In this document: one piece after another, positions 59,801 to 64,000 of the stretch
Position numbering within the stretch: the first letter of the stretch is position 1
Layout: the number at the start of each line of letters is the position of its first letter
Assembly (NCBI RefSeq): GCF_036785885.1
Contig: NC_092323.1
Span: forward strand, 14,020,501-14,084,500
Reading direction: 5' to 3'
Origin: Coffea arabica
Lineage: Eukaryota > Streptophyta > Magnoliopsida > Gentianales > Rubiaceae
Length of the DNA stretch: 64,000 bases
The notes under the pieces: generated by a model
Database searches by the model: none
Seen by the model: the letters and a program-made list of their open reading frames with translations, nothing else
Told to the model about the DNA's origin: nothing
Translations under genes and position numbers: made by a program

Positions 59801-61326
59801 AAAAGGCCAATTGCCATTTGAGGATCAGAACAAGAACATACAGTTTTTCTGCTGGTTGAAAATGTTCAGAAATGTGAAATAGTTAGTATGCGATTGGCCA
59901 CTTGAATAAGTTTATATCAACTAACAAATGTAAATATTGATGTGCAGTTATTGTGTGGGAAACTTGATGACCAATGCTTGGACTATTTGCTTTGCATCAG
60001 ATCAGAAGAGAGGATAGGGAGTGGTATGACAGGCTCTTAGAAAATCATGACATTCTTTAAGCGACAAAGCGAATGGATGTAACAAGGTTCGTGGTGGATT
60101 TACTGTGCCATGATCCAACATTGTGGAGCATCTTCAAAGACAATTTTCAGGCCATGGAGCAAAATCATTCTTTCAAAACACTGATAGAAATGAAAGACAG
60201 ATATAGTTGTTTTTCATTTGGATCAAAAGTCCTGATATAGTCACACGCGAAGCTTCTGAAAATCTTAGTGTAAACGTAATTGCCAGTTCCATATAGAATT
60301 TCCCCAGCATTCATATTGATGCATTCAAATTATTCTCAACAATGTAAAAACTCAACCACTAAGATGACAACATTGACCAAAACACAATAAGTCAAATCAT
60401 TCTTAAACCATAGATTCTGAAGATCTTTTTCATTTAGCCTTCCAATTAAAAGCAGAATTTTGGTACAGGTATTAAGGTTGATACTAATTATAGCAACATG
60501 ACACTTCAAGTATATGCATCACCTTATTGACGGAAATAATGGTGTCTCCAGTCGCTAGATTCACATTGTACTAACATAATACTATTTCTTATCTAGATAT
60601 GTTCTTACATTGACTGAAAAACCAATGTCCCTCCATGAACAACTACACCAATTTAGTCCATTAGTACACCAATTTAGTCAGGACAAATAGCTTGAACTAC
60701 CTGACAACAAATAGTAAAACAACCCAACCACCATATTTAAAGTTCAAAGCAGTACAAAATTGGGCAAAAATCTAAGAAAAACAGATTCAGGCCACCCACA
60801 TAAATTAAACAAAAACCGTATACACGCAAGGAAAAATTGAAATTGAAAAAAAAAAAACAATTTAAACAATGATCAAACTCTAACCAAATACATTAGTATC
60901 GAAGGTTTGTTGAGCATTAGACAAAGGGACCTCAGCAAGAGGGCCAATGCACTGAACACCAGCGTTGTTAACAACAACATCAATCCGTCCAAACTTCTCA
61001 ATAACACTGGAAACCACACGATGCACGCTTTGATCAGACAAAATATCAAGTTCTTGAAGAAAGAAACGAGGGTCATTTGACAAATCAGCCATGGAGGACA
61101 ACGATCGAGCTGTGGCCACAACTAGGCAATTCTTGGCTGCAAAAGCTCGAGCTAGAGCGTGGCCTATTCCCCCTCCTGAACACCCTGTTAGTAGCACCAC
61201 CTGCTTGCCCTGGTGATCTTCCATTTTGGGCTTGTTCTTGAGTATGACTGAGGGAGAAAATGAGAAGCGAATCGGTGGAATTCTGAGGTGAAGAGGTGGA
61301 GCCGACAGGAGTTTCCGCGCAAGCAA
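56853..61326 (-). CDS. short-chain dehydrogenase/reductase (classical SDR, acyl-DHAP reductase-like)
   Basis: Three exons: 61,326-60,885; 59,586-59,427; 57,189-56,853, GT-AG. From the first ATG the product has 312 residues; from the second ATG (61,224, MEDHQGKQ) it has 278, the usual family length. Numbered from MEDHQ: cofactor motif TGCSGGGIG at 13-21, NNAG near 90, catalytic Ser 139, Tyr 152 and Lys 156 (YTASK), and [10 protein letters not shown] after the active site. Relatives are plant NADPH-dependent 1-acyldihydroxyacetone-phosphate reductase-like proteins; the substrate is not known from sequence. The first 34 residues ([20 protein letters not shown]) are Arg/Leu/Pro-rich with no acidic residue, so the longer form could carry an organelle transit peptide. 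Confidence 0.88.
57190..59426 (-). other. intron 2 of the SDR gene, 2.2 kb
   Basis: Non-coding. Contains a (TA)n microsatellite at 58,441-58,463 and a perfect 30-bp repeat (59,221-59,250 and 59,281-59,310, period exactly 60, starting ATTTCTTTCACATCCCC). No nested gene seen. Confidence 0.7.
59221..59310. repeat. 30-bp perfect direct repeat, period 60, in SDR intron 2
   Basis: Two identical copies starting ATTTCTTTCACATCCCC, with a partial third start (CCCCATTTCTTTTC) after 59,314. Minisatellite-like. Confidence 0.9.
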
Positions 61327-61453
61327 CTTTGTAGTTGACGTGGAGGTTGTTTGCAGTTGAAGATCGGCCAGACAGCAAGTTGGATGGATTTACGCATTAT
61401 GGATAGACAATAACAGCGTTCCCCTCGGACCCTCAATAGAACACCTCTGTAGG

Positions 61454-61534
61454 CCGGGACGTGTGCGGAGTGGCTTCCCCTCGTTTAATCACATGTAATG
61501 AGCCATTGGCTCTCCTTAGCACCAAAAAAAAAAA
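61454..61534 (+). mobile_element. very short LINE 3'-end insertion with target site duplication
   Basis: An 81-bp insert ending in a poly-A run, preceded by TCACATGTAATGAGCCATT and flanked by a 19-bp imperfect duplication (AATAGAACACCTCTGTAGG at 61,435-61,453; AATAGAACACTTCAGTAGG at 61,535-61,553; 17 of 19 identical). A long TSD plus poly-A points to target-primed insertion of a heavily 5'-truncated LINE. It lies about 130 bp upstream of the SDR start. Confidence 0.65.
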
Positions 61535-61553
61535 AATAGAACACTTCAGTAGG

Positions 61554-62850
61554 TAGTCATTCACCCACCCCATTGGCTTGTGCTCTAAATCTTTCTTTCT
61601 TTCTTTCTTTTTTAATTTTACAAACACATTTACCAAGAGTAAAATTCTGTAGGAGCATTTCCAGAACACAATAATGATTTAAATTGAAATTGCATATTCT
61701 CCCATCCCAATTTGATAGTCTTAATTTTGTTTTCTTTTTCACACAATTTAAGAAAAATTAGTCAGCTTTGTTAGAAGAATAAATCTAATTTAGTGTTTTT
61801 GTAAAATACCCTTATATTGACTGCTCATCCTACATTTACATCAATTACAAGAATAATGTTTGTGAAAAGTTGCACTATAGCCAAAGTAATTATTGATGGA
61901 AAGTTGAATTACGTTTTGGAAAAGTTAACTATATCAAATTAGGTAGTTCATACTCATAAAGTACATTAAATAAAGATATTTTAGAGAAATTAAAAAACTA
62001 ACTATATTCTTTAATTAGAAAGTGAACCATTATTCCGGATGGATAAAAAAAAATAAGACTGTCAAAGTGAAAGGGACGGAGCAGTAAAAAAAAATGGACG
62101 GACACAAAACTCAATATTGCCTCAATTATCTCTCCTATGCTAAAGCAATAAAAGAAACTTCAACTGCCAAAACTCTTGTCTTAATCTTCTTCTTGATATT
62201 TATAAATAATTGATCCTTTTCTTTTCAAATCTTAATCGGAAATTGTTTTAACCTTCTAAAAGTGTTTAATATCCACATTAAGCATAGAATGTTACTGTGG
62301 AAATTAAGAAAAATTTGTATAGTTTTCGGTTTAGTTGTGTAAGAAAAACTTAACGTTGTCAACACTCTATTGAACCTCCTAGATTAACAACCTTCATGGC
62401 TTGCCAGCCATATGCAGGTGAGGCTGACAACTGCAGCTTCAAATGTTTTAAGTATTTCAAATAGAATGAAGAAAAAAGGTTTGGATTCCTAAGTGAAGGA
62501 AGTTCACATATTTACCAAATAATATAGCTGTATTTTTATGCTACCAAATATTATAGCTACAATCATCCCTAGGTAAAATGGGTCAAAATTCACCCTAGAG
62601 GTATAATGATGTTTACTACTTCCATATACAGGCTAACTATGTTGCGAGCTATCGATGTTGTCTTATTTTACTCCATGAAGTGGAGGATTTTGATATTTTT
62701 ATCCTTATTTTTTAGGTATCTGTGCAATTTCTACAACTGAATGATGTATTGTTTTACTCTGTGATGAAGACATGAAATCAATAGCATGTTATTTTAATGT
62801 AGGATGTAGCTCATTTTGTAGAAAAGGAAGTAGAATTTTTTAAAGGGATA
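61554..62850. other. intergenic region upstream of the SDR gene, no gene
   Basis: AT-rich with a (TTTC)n stretch near 61,591-61,610. Nothing else recognised. Confidence 0.45.
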
Positions 62851-62960
62851 ATTTCAAAAACCTCCCTTGAGGTTTTTGACAATTTCACTCGGCATCCTTC
62901 AATTTTAGAAAATTACACTGACCTCCCTTGGTTCAATAAAATGACAACAATACCCTCTAT
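62851..62960. repeat. MITE- or MULE-like terminal sequence
   Basis: ATAATTTCAAAAACCTCCCT, TGAGGTTTTTGACAATTTCA and CTGACCTCCCTTGG resemble a widespread family of plant repeat ends. There is a local inverted pair (AAAACCTCCCTTGAGGTTTT). No partner end was found in the window, so the element is partial or extends past the window. Confidence 0.4.
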
Positions 62961-64000
62961 TTAATAGATAATTTACCACATATGTGAGACACAAAAACCA
63001 AACCAAAAGTAAAAGAAAAAATAAAAACCTGCAACAACTCGTCATCATCCCCAACCTTACTTTAATTAACAACAGTTTCTTTTCTCTTTTCCTCCCTTTT
63101 TTCTATCCCTTATGATTCTCTCCTTCCTGCGTATAACCCCATAGTCTCCTCCACCCATCAACTACACCACCATGCAAATCTACTCGAGGTGTTTATTTTT
63201 TGTCTACTTCTCTCTTTCCATGGTACTTAACTATCAGCCGCTCTTATTTATTTCTTCTCGTATTATAATTTGTATACATTAAAGAATCAAATTTTCCAAA
63301 ATTACAAATTCTGGGAGCAAATGAAAATTTCATGATCAAATTAGATGGAGATGATGAAGATGGTTGTGATAGAGGAGCAAAAAATGAAATTAATGGGCTA
63401 TGATTGGAAGAGAAAAAGGGACGAATCTAGGTTATGCTATTATGTTTGTTACACATTAAAATCTAATATCTTCATTTGGTTTCATTTTTATTTGATTTAC
63501 GAGTATGGGTGGTGGTTTGTCACAAAGATTAGTTTCTCTATTCCTAACGCCATTGGAGCATGGGGTTGCTCTTAACATAGGCATCAATAGTGGTTGACCA
63601 AGTCCTTTTTCTATCCAAGGAAGGTGATAGAGGATAGGTGTTGGTTCATAATTTGAGGTGTGATATTAGTCAATAGACAAAATATAGTGTTAATTTGGGG
63701 CAGGAAGCTTTTTTAGGGTATTTTAGTTGGTGGTGGTGGTTATGGTCGATTTGTAAAGGAAGTGATTCGGGTAGAGTTTGGGATTTTGATGATGCCGAAA
63801 TTGATAGAATTTGGGGATTAAGTTGGACTGCAATTTTGGTAAAATTTTGGGATTTTAGTGATGCCAAAATTGGTAAATTTTGAGGATTAAGTTGAAATTT
63901 GCTTGAACATGTTGATGAGGTTTTGGGTTTACAATTATCGTGAAAATATAGTAAGTTTGGATGAAAGTGTTTTTTACTTTTTTTTATTATTAAATTGATC
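62961..64000. other. intergenic region at the right edge, one small tandem repeat
   Basis: No gene recognised. Two related units near 63,776-63,825 and 63,845-63,894 share GGGATTTT..TGATGCC.AAATTG and GGATTAAGTTG (period about 70). Open frames here look like repeat translations. Confidence 0.5.

Noticed and set aside
1-64000. CRISPR arrays, operons or bacterial features
   Set aside because: Repeats found are tandem or transposon-type, and all genes are intron-containing plant genes.

Overview
The window is nuclear DNA from a flowering plant, most likely a eudicot and possibly an asterid; the species cannot be fixed from the sequence. Evidence: AT-rich DNA, genes split by many GT-AG introns, plant-specific transcription factor families (clade IVa bHLH, R2R3-MYB), and plant-type repeats (solo LTRs, Helitrons, LINE and SINE remnants). 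All exon models were read by eye from splice signals, frame and family knowledge.

Left part (1-20,000): a dispersed cluster of three related bHLH genes. Copy A (minus) runs off the left edge. Copy B (6,597-8,133, minus) has lost its N-terminal region and basic region and is a pseudogene. Copy C (16,355-19,467, plus) reads as an intact 362-residue protein, although a solo LTR sits in its third intron. All three share a palindromic upstream block. An intact R2R3-MYB gene lies between B and C. The rest is transposon debris: a 5'-truncated LINE, a solo LTR, a SINE, and a small inverted-repeat element that carries a receptor-kinase LRR fragment.

Middle part (20,000-36,000): repeat-rich. Two Helitron 3' termini (hairpin plus CTAG, followed by T) face outward at 20,462 and 28,511. 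The left element carries a decayed multi-exon fragment of a RAD5A-like DNA repair helicase. Both elements carry the same small basic module (DRN..R...Y.EM....K..L..RRREA). Two more solo LTRs with perfect 5-bp target duplications lie at 29,396-31,600 and 35,326-35,788, the second about 315 bp upstream of the TSR3 start codon.

Right part (36,000-61,400): four housekeeping genes in good order: TSR3 (18S rRNA acp transferase), an ACINUS-like SAP/RRM splicing-associated protein, an RPRD1-like CID protein of RNA polymerase II transcription, and, on the opposite strand, a short-chain dehydrogenase/reductase. From memory, TSR3, the CID gene and the SDR are neighbours in Arabidopsis (At5g10070-At5g10060-At5g10050), so this looks like a conserved gene block. 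The first intron of the CID gene looks U12-type, and one TSR3 intron lacks an in-frame GT donor. The last 2.5 kb is AT-rich intergenic DNA with repeat fragments.
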